Part shown: one piece after another, positions 50,901-63,230 of the stretch
Position numbering within the stretch: the first letter of the stretch is position 1
How the letters are laid out: the number at the start of each line of letters is the position of its first letter
NCBI GenBank assembly: GCA_954871525.1
Contig: OX940865.1
Coordinates: forward strand, 13,034,606 to 13,098,605
Reading direction: 5' to 3'
DNA length: 64,000 nt
From: Parietaria judaica
Taxonomy: Eukaryota > Streptophyta > Magnoliopsida > Rosales > Urticaceae
Program-made: the position numbers and the translations under genes
Notes under the pieces: model-generated
Databases searched by the model: none
Seen by the model: the letters and a program-made list of their open reading frames with translations, nothing else
What the model was told of the DNA's origin: nothing

Positions 50901-53137
50901 CGCATTTATGAAAATGAAATGAACGCGGCAAATTTATAAAAAATAAAAAAATTACCTATTGAACACCAAAAAAATTTGCAAAATCCACACCATACAAAAA
51001 CAGACAATCTGTTACTCTGCAAGAAAAGATTCTTTTGAAAGTCCAAACATGTATCATTTACCTCTTAAACGTCTACTCCCAGCTTTGTTTTTCGCATCAA
51101 GATCTTGATTTCTCTGAAGTTCTTTTGAAAGTTGCCTATGCTTCAAAAACGCATCAGTAAATGCCAACCTCAGACTCTTAACTTCTCTAGAGAGCTCACT
51201 TTCATTCTGTTTCCTGCAAGAATCTAGCAGAACAGAAAAACACTTGAAAAATAAATTTAAATGAAAAAAAAAAAAAAACCCTTCAAAAGGCTTAGAGCAA
51301 TTTAAAAGTAATAATTCCCATTATATCTTACCATGTTCTGAAAGCTTTTTCAAAATTCCACCGTGTGCTTCATCCTTTAGCTGACGGAGATTATCAATCG
51401 CCGCCATAATATCACTCAAGCTGTTCTCAGTCTTCTTATACTGAGATGAACTTTCAGTAGCACCTGTCTCGGAAAGTCGCCGGAGAAAAGCCTCATGGAA
51501 AGAAGATTGAGGTCCATCTGACAAGCAAAATAAAAATCACAACATAAGCAACATTTCAAACATTTGTAGTTCTTAACCTCTAATATAACTTCCACGCTCA
51601 GTAAGGCCACTGTTAAAATCCTCTTAAAACACCAAATGCAAGAGCATGAGATAGAGGTGAAACCCATATCGAATAAAGAAACCGGTTTACATAAAATTAA
51701 AACTTAGTTAAGATAATTCCAATTCAACATAAATTGTTCAATTGTCCACTACTCATACTCCAAATCAGATGTAGAGAAAAACTAAAAAAAATGAACTAGA
51801 AACTGGTGAAACAAATTCTGGTTTCAGTGTTTTATACTAAAAAAGACCGGTTTTCCAATTTATGGCACTAAACTTTCACTCTTACAAGAGATATAAAAAG
51901 CCTTTGCTTCTTATATGGAATTCAATAGACAAAAAGACGCCATTCCGCATGCATATAAATTGAAGAAGAAAAAAAATATATATCCTTCAAAAACACTAAA
52001 ATCCAGACAAAATGCATAACTAAGAATCTAAATATATATCCTTCAAAAACACTAAAACCAACTAGATGTATGAATGAACCAGGTAAAAACTTTATTCTTA
52101 CCCTCATCCATGGGCGTACTATCAGCATCATGTTGGCAGTTTGTATGTCTTGAACTGATCGAACACGATTCCAAGTCATGAGCTAACTATTGTCAAAACA
52201 TAGAATTATCATTCCATCAAGCATTACATGATTGATGATACTGTACACATAAAGAAAGAACAACATGAAATTACAAGAGTAAACCAACTGAATAAATGTA
52301 GAAACATAAAGAAAAACAGCCTTACCTCTTCCCAAGCCCTGTCGACAACTTTCAAAGTGGAACCGTAGGGCTGATGTTTTTCCTTCAGTTGCGAGAACTT
52401 GTTCTCGAGCGCCAAATACTCAACTCTCTGTGTCTCCAACTTTTGTATTAGCTTTTGATTTCGATACTGAAGAACTGTGATGTCAAGCTGTAAGAGAATA
52501 GGCAAGATATAAGCCCATAGAGATTGAAAATCACATCTACACAGCACAAGTCACCATATTGAAAGGCCCTCAATACCAAGACCACCGCATCGCACGTATA
52601 TAAAACCGGCTATTTCCTCAATATTTCATGTTCTAAACATACAAAGCTCTGCAAAGTCGCTAATCATAAACTAAATAAACAAAAACAGCATGTTTTCGCA
52701 TAGCTCAAATGGAAATAGATCAAAAAGCTTCTAATGAACTGCAAGGAGCATCATATATGGCCAAAATCAGTGCAACAACTGCAATATACATACATATATA
52801 TATAATGAGTATTAAACATTGAGAAACATAAAACCAACTATCAAGTGAAAAGGGCTTCAACGGCTTCGATAACTTTCACGGAGAAGGATGAAACACGCAA
52901 CATATAGGGATTAGAAATAAACAATAGATACAGCAATAAGCTAATTTACAAACTATTGAGCCGAAAAGAATCAAGAGCCTGGTATTTTTATCGACAAATT
53001 GAGCCACAAAGTCACCCAAGACTGACCTTTTTGTCCTCGGAAATCGGCAAGAAATGCAGCTTCTTCGCACTGGCAGCCGTGGGCGAAAGCGAGCTAACTT
53101 GACGCCGCTTCCGATCATGCTCGCCGGTGCTTCCCAT
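44963..53137 (-). CDS. HUB1: E3 ubiquitin-protein ligase BRE1-like 1 (histone H2B monoubiquitination)
   Basis: Nineteen exons: 53027-53137, 52326-52487, 52102-52186, 51332-51517, 51062-51223, 49433-49626, 49250-49333, 49039-49158, 48587-48773, 48349-48509, 48103-48174, 47758-47834, 47456-47650, 47140-47212, 46967-47053, 46155-46292, 45870-46072, 45516-45681, 44963-45094. All join in frame to 864 aa (Arabidopsis HUB1, 878). The N-terminus MGSTGEHDRKRR matches HUB1 rather than HUB2. Nearly the whole protein is coiled coil, as in yeast Bre1. The C3HC4 RING at C812-C850 (KCTVC, CYHLFCHPC, CPTC) is split by the last intron and followed by FGPNDVKSVYI. With its partner HUB2 it ubiquitinates H2B in the nucleus, acting on flowering time, seed dormancy and defence. 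Intron 5 is long and carries a partial duplication. No disabling change is seen. Confidence 0.95.
49626..49938. repeat. Intron 5 duplication in HUB1, copy next to exon 6
   Basis: This stretch and 49999-50320 share GATTGGTAGATTT, AACAAATCATTTGTG, AGTAAGGCTTGTA and CCTAGATTGA-CATCATCA in the same order. It includes the splice acceptor of exon 6. Confidence 0.7.
49999..50320. repeat. Intron 5 duplication in HUB1, distal copy
   Basis: Diverged copy of 49626-49938. On the minus strand it keeps a TATTTTTGAAG sequence where the true exon 6 acceptor TATTTCTGAAG lies, but no exon follows. It carries the interspersed repeat at 50083-50153. Confidence 0.65.
50083..50153. repeat. Interspersed repeat, copy in HUB1 intron 5
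   Basis: Shares ATCGATTATATTAATATAAAT, GTTACAATGCAAGGCTAGAG and ATGGTTT-CGATCAA with 54176-54250. Probably a fragment of an unidentified transposable element. Confidence 0.7.
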
Positions 53138-54642
53138 CGAAACCCTAGAGCCGGCCCACAACTCGCAGCGCGTCGACTCACATCACCGCAGGCAGCCTCC
53201 GAATTCGAGAAACCCTAACGCAACCAATCAGGCGAGGCGAAGCGAGCATGAAACCCTGGGCAACCACCCAACCCAATCGTCCAGACACCACCGCCCAAAA
53301 ACCTCACCGGAGACGGAACGGCCTTCTTGAATCCAAAGCCTCCGAATCGAATTCCTCGGGGAGCTCAGTCCGAAGTCTCTCCCGAACCCTCGCCGGCTCC
53401 GACGCGCTCTCCGGCGATGAATTCAATGAGTCGCGTGCGGTTTCTCTCTCTAGAGTCGCTCGGTGGAAGAGAGAGAAAGGAAATTGGTTCTTCAGTTTTC
53501 TTTGGTTATTCGGAGCGTGTAGTTTCTGGTTCGACAAGGTTAAAAGGGTCCATTCAAAAAAAAAAGGTTAAAAGGGTAGTTTCGGAATTTGAATGCCGAT
53601 TTTTTTATTTTATTATTGATTTTCATTTCTCTGTTTTTCTATTATTTTTAATGATAATTGTTTATTATGGAAGATCAATTTTTAATTTAATAAATTTTAA
53701 AAATAAAATAAAAATCCAGAATCGAAAAAATAGGAGTCCAGATTTTTTTTCCTGAAATGAGAAAAAGCGGTACCAGAATTCCGGCTGTGCTCATATTTAC
53801 GATATTATCCGAGAAATGAATTAGGTAATCTAGTATTTTTGCCAAAAAATGAAAAATACACTCCCTTGAATGCTTCTATTCTCCTGTTTATTTATCTTTA
53901 TATGTAACCAAAAATAATTTACAACACTAAAAAAAATCTATTGTTCTGGTGTCAACATTTAAGGTTATTTAATTTAATACATTATTATTACAGGATAACT
54001 AACTTAATAATATAATAAAGTTGGAGTTATAGTGTAATTTGGTTGGCTGAAAGTGAAAGGGTAATTAAAAGTCCAAGGATTTGGTGATAACATTGAAGTT
54101 TATGTGGTAGATTATTACTTACATATCATTGAAAAGAGACTTGAGCTCAACAAATATGAGACTTTTTGTTTTTAGAAACATCGATTATATTAATATAAAT
54201 AGGTTACAATGCAAGGCTAGAGGATGGTTTACGATCAAACCAATCCAACAAACGGATTGACTATGTAAACCATAACTCTACAAAAAGAAAGAAAATAAAC
54301 AACGAGGACTACTCCTTAAAGAGTACCAGCCCAGTCTCTCGCAAGGACCGCGCAACAAATATTAGACTAGTTAAATTTATATTTAAATACTCTCCAGTCT
54401 CTACTAGACCTAGTGCTCGTATTTAAATTTAATGTAGAAAATAACAAGAAAATTATACTCCACACTTAATTTAACAAATTTCATATATACATAAGATAAA
54501 AAGTACACATATTTCTCTAATTTACTATATGATATTATTATTGACCCTCACCGGATCGAGCCTAAATTGGGCTCCAATTTGACCCTAACCCTAAATTGAT
54601 TTTTTCATAAGAGCATCCATGTAAATATACATATATATCTCA
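53138..54642. other. Intergenic, HUB1 upstream region
   Basis: The first 400 bp are GC-richer and should hold the HUB1 leader and promoter. The remainder is AT-rich and holds the interspersed repeat at 54176-54250. No gene seen. Confidence 0.55.
54176..54250. repeat. Interspersed repeat, second copy
   Basis: Same sequence and orientation as 50083-50153, about 4 kb away, with only a few differences. Confidence 0.7.
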
Positions 54643-56657
54643 TTATTCACTCTTCAAGTTCTTTTTCTGCCCGACTTCCACAACCAGAGTCAAGAGCGCT
54701 TCGCAGACCTGTGCAGCGTCGCCTTCCGCAGCGTCGTCGTTGAGGGACGACGAGTACACCATCCAGCCGTGGTCGAGCTTGCGCGTAGGGCGCACCACGA
54801 CTGAGCCCGGGACCTCGGCGTCGCGGCACGTCACCAGCCCGTCGCTCTTCTCGCCGTAGCGGATCTGAAGGAGCTGAGCGCAGGCGGCCATGGCGGCGCC
54901 TAGCGGGATCACGACTGGGACGCGAGTCGACTGCCCGGCCGAGACCGTAGGCAGCTCGGCGTGTGCCACGCGGGACAGAGTGGCGAGTGCGGCCGGGGAG
55001 ACGGCAGCCTCGGTGTGGAACGACACGAGCGGTAGCTCGTTGGGCAGGCGGTGCTTCTTCAGAAACTCTTTACGTTTTTCGTAGGTTAGGTCTTCGAGGG
55101 CTTGAATGTCACCCTTCAGAAAGCAGGTTTACAACATTGTTAGTGACAACCAGTGTTTGGGGTTAACTGTAATTTTAAGCACTAAAAAAACACGAAGAAG
55201 GCGACCAGTAAACCGATTCTAAAGCCATTTTTAGGATTAGAACACGAAGTCTTTGTTGAATCAGTTGAGCGTTTTTACTGTAACTTTAAGCACTGCAAAT
55301 GCGAAAGAGCAGGACATCATTATACCTTTATGACTTTAGAGATGAGAATCTCCATTACTTTCCTCACGTTTAAGTAATCTCCGAGCTGCCCTTCTCGTAA
55401 AATGTCAGAAGCAATGGGGCTACCACCGTATGGACTCTGAGTCAATGCCAACCCAGCAACCTTATCCTTAAGCTCCGGCCAGTACAACGACAAAGCGGCG
55501 GCTGCGTCTATTCCTCCTTTGCTATGGCCAAGAAGCAACACCCGTTTGTTCGAACCCCAATATATTTCCTCTATGTACTCCTTTATCTCCCGGGCATTTT
55601 CTTCAACGGAAGCCTAGTTTTCATTGACTTGAGCCTTTTTAGTTTGAGTATGAAGTTGATACCGGTATACGGATAAACCAAAGGAGGCGAAAAATACCTC
55701 GCTATGAATCTTGGCAATGTGACAAGCCAGACCCATCTTTGAGAAACTCATTTTGGTATTAACAAAGTATAGTGGGCTGTGATTGCTGAAGAGACCTGTA
55801 TATCACAAAATGTAGCCGAGATTCACTAGAGTTCACGAGTTCAAAAGTAATCGTTCAATCACTTTACCGGAATCTTCAACTCTAGCGGAACCAGATAAGT
55901 ATGTTACGGAATCGTATTGGGTAAGACCTACCAAAGTCGGATCCGTAACACGCACAGGCCCGGCTCAGCCCAAGGAGGAACCAGCCAAGGGCCACATGCC
56001 TAGGCCTAGCAGGTATTATATAAAGCTATATTTATTCAATTAGGTTTTTTTAATTGGGCTATTAGCTAATTAAGTTTGTTTCCTATTTCAACCTTATCAT
56101 GACCGAGCAATAATTGGATCCTTTGATAAAATTATCCCAAGTTATACATACCAAAATTCGGCTACTCTCCAACAGAGGAGCAGCTAAATTTTGGTCGAGA
56201 CATTTGGAGAATTCTTGCTCTTGTGTGGGTTTTAATTATTTGTAATTACGAGCCCCGTAACAAGATCGTCTCAGGCTGTAACAGTATGATGATCGTTCTA
56301 CAATCTAGATAGAAGCTTGAGATAATTCCGTACATTGCAATAAATATAGCTACCTGGAACAAACAAATAAACCATTGAATTTGGCAGCCTGTGAACACCA
56401 TGCCTATTAAACAAAAACAATCAAATCAGCAACATAAAACAATGTTACAATTTAGATCAATGCAATGTTTCAGAGAAATACCTGATACTCTCCAGAATTT
56501 CTGTAAATCTTTTCGTTCCATCCTCAACTGGAGGCATCTCGGGATCACGTTGTAGCCATCCTATATCATCAGCAGATCCACGCACAGTTTTTCGCACCCG
56601 GTTGATAAGTCTAAAATTGAGGAAGCTTATATTACTATTAACACGCGGTCTGTATGA

Positions 56658-56692
<35 letters not shown>

Positions 56693-58081
56693 TTTGCATT
56701 TACTTATTAATCAGCATACCATTTAATTAAAACGAATGAACTAAACAGACATCGTCACATCAAATTTTACTCATTTGAAGTTCTAGACACCTCCTACTTC
56801 TTTATTCTTAGAAATAGATTTACTAATGTTCCACAGGGAAAAGTGTTAGACTTGGATTATTTTTGTCGTTAATTGTATACTGTTTCAAGGGGTATTTTGG
56901 GTCTAGGATTAATAAAGGGTGTCTAAGCTATACAGAGGACTCATCGATAGGATTACCATCGTGTTTAATTAGTTCAATTTCCTATTAAACATCACTTAGA
57001 GAGCTTTTCCGGTCTAACTCTCGCGTTTGTGACTGTGGGTTTCATTTATCAACTAAGTACTCTTGTGTCTATAGGATTTCTATTCCGGGTCTTGTCATAA
57101 AGCATGGATAATGTAGCAATTGTAAATCTTTCAAAAGTACTAGTGGATACAGCAAATAAAGCACATTGAAAGTCTGTACCCCTGAAATAAAGAAACCCCG
57201 GTATGGCTGTCATCAGCAGAGGGAGAGCGTCCAGAAGAGGACCTCGCTGTTCCTTCATTTATAGAATGAGCGCCACTAATACTCGATGATTCTCCACTTG
57301 ATGGTGCACTTGGTGATGACTCCGCAGCATGCACACTGGAATCTCTAGTATTTCTAGGAGAATGTTCCACTATATGAAAGTTAGGTTCACGGTGAAACAG
57401 CTTGATTAGAAGAAAAAAAATCCACAAAACATGGAAGTCAACAAAATTATCAAAAGAACAAATCCATTGCTTGATCAGACAATTTTGCTGTAGAGTTCAC
57501 AGGGATAAAACGCATGGGCGGACCCAGGAAATAAGTCCTTTTAATTTCTCTCTTTCTCATTTTACTCTTAAATTTTATATTTTTCAACTTATTTTACCTA
57601 GAAGTATAATTTTCCGCCTAAAATAGCGGGATACAACAACGACGACATTTCAAACTTGGATATATCAGCACAACAAGCCATCTATAAGTTTTTCGATATT
57701 AACTGATGGGTAAGTAGAAATTTTAACTTGTATCAAATGCATTGATTACCACTAAGTGTCGAATTGGCGTTCGCTTCTGGGTTTACCCTAAGATCCATTC
57801 AATAATTATACAGCTAGAATTCAACTTTGAAATCGAATTTTGAATTTCTCCTTTTGGAAAAGACTATTGATCAGACATGAAACGAGTCGCCTTCCGCATA
57901 CAAAGGAATCTATAGGAAACAATAAATTTAGCTTACCAGAGTTATCAGAGAAACAGCCAGTTATGAATGAGGTGGTTTGTGCAAGATATGAAGCCGCGTC
58001 ATTAAGTGACGGAACGGATGTCAGCAGCTGAGGAATGAGACCTTCATTTCCTAAACTACCATGATGAGCCTGTTTATCAAA

Positions 58082-58113
<32 letters not shown>

Positions 58114-58805
58114 GTATATCAACACATGTTTATAAATTTATCTGTTCAATCATGTAATAAAAAAGGGTTTTATAATAACAAACTAACCTATGAAATATAG
58201 AAACTGTAGAAAACTTCTTATGAAACAACAACTGAACTACTATCATAATATGGAGGGATATTTTTGCGGAATAACTACCTACGAACTACTACGTGCGCAA
58301 CATATCCCCAATCTCTTTTTTAGCGGCAATAGTACTCGAAGGCCACAAAACAGCGTCGAAGTCCAATTTCTCCATGTCCCGATAAATTCGATTGTTTTGC
58401 AGTTGGACCTAAGAGATGTTAACTCGACATAGACGAAGTTGGACCTCAACATTGTTCAGTAGCTATGGTTACTATTGCCGGAAATAAAATATTTGAGTAC
58501 TTGTGCCAAAAATATCCCCTGAACTTCCAAGCTGTGAAAACAGAATCTTTCCCAATCTGGGAAGAAGATAAAGGAAGCAAAATCCAAAACTAGACAAGAT
58601 GATTACCCCATAAGACGTGGAGGGTTCTCCGCGATTGGGATTTTGCATTATGGACTTCAATCTCTGCCAAATCCAACCCAAACATGATTTACACATCAAA
58701 TTCTAAATTGAGATCGACCCAGTTGAAGGTGAATTCGTCAAATTAGATGGAACGAAGTGAAAAATGAAGCAGTACCTGGTTGAATTGGAACTTGAAGTTG
58801 GGCAT
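54643..58805 (-). CDS. Alpha/beta-hydrolase superfamily (lipase-like) protein of unknown substrate
   Basis: Nine exons: 58776-58805, 58607-58663, 57937-58069, 57180-57369, 56482-56610, 56354-56403, 55698-55795, 55326-55613, 54643-55113. They join in frame to 481 aa. The first exon is only ten codons (MPNFKFQFNQ). A Ser-rich low-complexity region (about residues 80-130) precedes the hydrolase part. The core reads MVYLFVPGLFSNHSPLYFV, then VLLLGHSKGGIDAAAALSLY, whose GHSKGG holds the nucleophile S260 in a GxSxG elbow. A KLDHGWMVYSSS stretch near the end could give the catalytic histidine. No signal peptide is seen. The family is conserved in plants; the N-terminal extension and elbow suggest a lipase or esterase, but the substrate is unknown to me. 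One intron holds a solo-LTR-like insertion. Confidence 0.86.
55903..56282. mobile_element. Solo-LTR-like element in a hydrolase intron
   Basis: The segment starts (T)GTTACGGAATCG and ends GGCTGTAAC(A); AGTAT flanks both sides (55898-55902 and 56283-56287). A nearer end, CCCCGTAACA at 56262, pairs even better with TGTTACGG but leaves no duplication. An internal TATATAA box near 56018 and a C-rich, then T-rich, layout fit an LTR. No internal retroelement domain is present. Confidence 0.6.
56666..56692. repeat. (AC)n microsatellite in a hydrolase intron
   Basis: About 13 AC units just upstream (in gene direction) of the exon at 56482-56610. Confidence 0.88.
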
Positions 58806-60527
58806 AAAACGAGAAAAGGAATCAATTGAAAGTGAAGATTAGGGATTTGAGAGATTCAATGGTAGAAAGAGGGGTTTCTTAATGATGACGCAAAAAAAAA
58901 AAAAATCATTTAATCATTTGTTGCCGCAGTAGTATCATGTTGACACCTAGCATCACCGTTTTTTTTTTTTTTCTTTTATCGGCTCTTACAATTATACTTG
59001 GGCTTTTGTGCGGGGCGAGGCGGACCGAGCCCGAGTTTTTATGGGCCTCGGGAGTCCAAGTGCGAGGAAGGTTTATAAAATTTTGATATATCTACGCTAA
59101 CTTTTTTTTCCATGAGTGCGACTCAGCGGTAAAAAATAATATATCTATTAAATCGGATTAACTCAATTGGTAACGGTTATAAAAATCTTACAAGAATCTC
59201 ATCGGTATTATACTATACGGGCGAATGAATATTACTTTTCTAATATTTTATGTTGATCTTCAAATTATTTTATTGATTAAAAAAATTCATAATCCCTCAA
59301 AACTTCTCTAAAGCCTTCATATTTTCCTCAATTTTTTTCATGATTTTTGTTATTGATATATTTTTTAAAGAAATTATACGAAATGCCCAATTTTGTGTCA
59401 AACCTATTAAGAAATGTCAATTGGTGAGATTACACACAATTGATATTTTTTTATAATTGTTTCACACAAAATGGACATTTGTTCATTTACCTTATTTTTT
59501 ATTCATGAAAATTCTATTGGTATACCATCGATTTATGATATATTTATGAAATCATATCGGCATAATTGATATCTAACTTTTAAAAATCTTTGAAAAAAAT
59601 ATGATCCATATACTCATACCTTCCTCATATACCCGTAAATTAAACGGCAGTTTTCAGTTTACAAATTATAAAAATACAGAGTGCGAAATTTATGCCGGAT
59701 TGGCCAACTTTATAAAATTGTTTGTATTTGGAAAAGTTTTTTAACACACTATTGAATTTTAAATCCGAAGATAACAAATCTTAGAAGAAGAAAAAAAAGT
59801 GAAAATTAGATATTAAAAATTTTAATAGAGGTAAAAGAAAAATAAAAAATAAAAAAACTTCATTTATTTGAAAAATTAAAAATGTAATATATATGGTCGG
59901 GGTAGGCTCATTAGAATTGGGCATCACAATCAGTAATAATAAAAATTATCGAAAATCGCGTCGAAAAATCAAATTGGCCAACTTCTTGATTTCCGTCACA
60001 ATTTTAGTAATTTTTATTATTATTTGAATTTATTTTTTTTAATAAATTTTAGTTTTTAGTGTTTACATTTGACTTCATGATAGCGTTTTTTTTTTTTTAC
60101 ATACAAATAAATAACTACCTTTTTAAAATAAATAAAGTTTTATGCTATAAAGTATAAACGACATATATATATATGTTATTTAAAAATATGTATTTAAATT
60201 TTAAATAGCTTACAATTTTTTAGAAACGACATATATAGTTATAAACGACAACACGATGTAGAGTCGTCTATTCAACGTAACTTGCTCATGGTAACCCATA
60301 ATTTCTCAATATAAGACCGTCTTTATTCACTAATTATTACACTAAAATAAACCAAATAACAATAAGATTAAATAAAAACAAGTAAATAAGCATGAATCAC
60401 CTTCTTTAATCAGAAAGTGCAAACTGAAAAACACATAAGCAAAGATCATACTTTCAACACCATTCCCAGCTTTCTTCAAGCCCTCCAAGATCGTCGTGAA
60501 AACCCGGCTAGCCCGACCCGGGCCGTA
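58806..60527. other. Intergenic between the hydrolase gene and LAP6
   Basis: AT-rich with no supported gene. Should hold the hydrolase promoter at its left and the LAP6 3' untranslated region at its right. Confidence 0.5.
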
Positions 60528-62462
60528 TCAGAGACTCCGGAAGAGAAGCCCTTCGAAGGTAATCCCGGGCCCGAACGCCAACCCGAGACCCCACTCTTCA
60601 CTCCCCTCCCTCTCCAACTCTTCCCTCATATTCTCCAGAACATAGAAGATAGTGTTACTGCTCGTATTGCCGTAGTCCCTCAACGCCCTTCGGCTGCTCT
60701 CAAGCTTCTCGCCGCTCAGCTTCAGGCAGCTCTCGAGCTTGTTCAGGATCACCGGCCCCCCGGGATGCACGGCCCAGAAGAGCTCGTCGTACCCGAGTTT
60801 CATCCCCGCCGCTGCCATCAGCTTAGCGCAGAACCCCTCGATGTTGGCCTCAATCCGCTGTGGCAGGTCGCGCCCGAGCCGGAAATTGATGCCCTCCTCG
60901 GTGAGATTCCCATTGATGACGTCGTGCGTTCCCGGCAAAAACTGCTGGACAGCCGCGCCAATCTCCATGAAGGGGCGTTCAGCCCGGACGGGATCAGCAC
61001 CAATGATGGCAGCCGCAGCGCCGTCTCCGAAAAGCGCAGCACCAACAAGGTCATAGGGGCGCGCGGTGCTTGGTGGGCGGAAGCCGAGGATGGTGGTCTC
61101 GGAGGTCGTGAGGAGGACACGGCTGCCCGGGTTGTTCTCAGCGATGTCCTTGGCAACACGCAGGCCGGCAGCGCCACCGTAGCAGCCGAGGAAGTACAGC
61201 ATGACACGGCCAACATCGGTACGCAGGCCGAGACGGCTCGCCAGGTAGAGGTCACCGCCGGGGAGGCGGACCTCGGAGGAGGAGACATAGACGACGTGGG
61301 TGATGTCAGCGGCCGGGCGGCCCCACTCTGCGATGCAGGCAAGACTGGCTTCCGCAGCCATCTCCACCACGGCCGGGTTGGCAATCTCAAGGCGCTGCTT
61401 GATGGTGGACGAGCCCTCGGTAGCGAGCTCAGGGTATTTCTCCAGAATTTCCTTCGACATCACCGTGTACCTCGTCTTCACGGTGGTCGTCTTGCCTGCC
61501 AACACAGAGAGGGAGAGTCAATGATAGCATATATTTCCCACGTGTGAAGCGCCAAAATATATGAAATGCAAATGAACATGTTGGTACAAGTCTCGGTAAC
61601 TAGTCATGCTTAACAAAGTCCATGGATAGAAGAGAGATTCTCAACAGACTTTTGATGAATAACATGTTGAAATTCTACTGAAAGGTAACGACCAATTGTT
61701 GCATTTTTATTTAAAGATATCTGCGGTTTAAGTGACGGCATGTTCTTTTATTATTTTATCACGGCTTTGAAGAGTAAATCCTAAGTACCAAATGAGTATG
61801 CTTTAAGTACCTAAGATTTATACTTTTGAAAATATTAAGAATATACGGCGTGATTAAAAAAAAAGAAAAAAAAGTGGAATCTACCGCCACTGTCACTATT
61901 CTTCTCGGGTATTTTCACCGAAATACCCCTAAAGAGTTTTTACTAATGTAGTGACGTCAAGATCTATTTTCGCCACCATTGTTTTTCAATATTATGTTCA
62001 TTAGAGTTTCATAAGCCATTTAATCTGCTCGTTTAAATAACCATGATGTTGACCATTTTCTCCTTTCTGTGACATGCAGGCAAAATACATGAGAACATTA
62101 GTCATGATATTTCCGTTCGCCAAAACCGTCTAAGTTCACAAGCAAAGCAAAGCAAAGTACACCAAAAAAACAAACAAAGTGATGTTACCTCACCTCAATT
62201 TAAGATAGAAATATATCAAAGCAAAAGTGGTTCGAAGCTTACACAGGCGCTCGAGTTTTTCCCTGATGGAGATATCGTCGCACTTGGTGTCGCGAATGTA
62301 GCCCTGCACTAAGCACTCCTGAGGAATCAGCTGGCTCGGAAACGCCTTTCCCAGGGCAAGAATGGTCGCCTTCCCCGGCGTCGGCACACGCTTACTCCTC
62401 GCCCCATTCTGCTTACACATGCCATTGCCATTCCCATTCCCATTGCTCTCTGATCTTGACAT
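60528..62462 (-). CDS. LAP6: Type III polyketide synthase, anther-specific (LESS ADHESIVE POLLEN 6 / PKSA)
   Basis: Two exons, 62243-62462 and 60528-61495, join inside a cysteine codon (C74, in ERLCKTTTVKTRYTV) to 395 aa, the usual length of this family. The catalytic triad of chalcone synthase-like enzymes is present: C178 in YFLGCYGG, H317 in WAVHPGGP and N350 in YGNTSSNT, with F229 in LFGDGAAA. LAP6/PKSA condenses long-chain hydroxy fatty acyl-CoA with malonyl-CoA into tri- and tetraketide pyrones in tapetum cells, precursors of sporopollenin in pollen exine. The N-terminal KATILALGKAFPSQ and LPGGDLYLASRLGLR match PKSA better than PKSB or true chalcone synthase. The single intron splitting the Cys codon is the classic position for the family. 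The coding part is very GC-rich against AT-rich flanks, and so has long spurious frames on both strands. Confidence 0.94.
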
Positions 62463-63230
62463 CCTTCACGAGCAAAAAACGGAGCGTCTTTCAATGGGTG
62501 TCGGGGGATCGATGAGAGCAGGTTGGGAGTTTGAACAGACATGTTCGGGATATATAAATGGTGGGAGGTTGACCGGTTCTTGGAAGCGAGTTGGTTTGAG
62601 GGAAAGGGCATCATGTAAAGAGAGGATTCTATTAACTTAATGGTGTTTGGTATTTTTTGGGTTGATGGGGTTGGACGTGTGACTTCACACTTCTTCTTGG
62701 TACACCTCGAATCTCCGCTGAAAAAAAATACACAAATATTAGATTTTCAGAAATTATAAGGAGGCCCTTGACCTTGTCCTCTTATCCTTATTTAGAACCT
62801 CACTAAGTAAAAATTTATACACGACACTTTTAACTTTGTAATATTGTTTCTATTTGGTTACTGACTTATATATTTTGGTACCCACCCAAATAATTATTCA
62901 ACATTAAAATCTAAGATTTAACAAAGAGACCAAATACACGACATGATTACAAAATAGGGGCTAAATAGAAACAAAAAGACAAAGTCAAGGACCTCCAGAT
63001 ATGATTGCCCTTAGTCTTGAGAATAATATTTGCTTAGGAATGCCAAAAAGCACAAAGAGTGTTCTGATTTCTCTGATTATTTTTTAAACCATGCAATAAC
63101 CATGAATGAGTAATCAAAAAATGATATAAAAACAAACCAAGCATAATGCTCATGATGCTGTGAAGTAATATTATTCAATAGAATAGCCCATGAATGAGCA
63201 AAACCTAACTCATTGTAGCCACTTTTAAGC
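62463..63230. other. Intergenic, LAP6 promoter and PPR 3' region
   Basis: Short spacer with no other gene seen; the LAP6 upstream elements and the PPR 3' untranslated region must share it. Confidence 0.55.
62551..62557 (-). promoter_or_regulatory. Probable TATA box of LAP6
   Basis: On the minus strand TTATATA lies about 90 bp upstream of the LAP6 ATG, a normal distance for a TATA box plus a short leader. Confidence 0.6.

Noticed and set aside
53248..53755. Plus-strand frames of 107 and 142 codons upstream of HUB1
   Set aside because: They lie in the HUB1 leader and promoter, show no motif, and run into AT-rich low-complexity sequence.
59125..59200. tRNA-like stretch with ACTCAATTGGTAACGG
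   Set aside because: An A-box-like match only; no B box at the right spacing and no cloverleaf.
60417..61547. 376-codon plus-strand frame
   Set aside because: It is the antisense of the very GC-rich LAP6 exon 2, which has the catalytic triad and family length; the plus frame has no family motifs.
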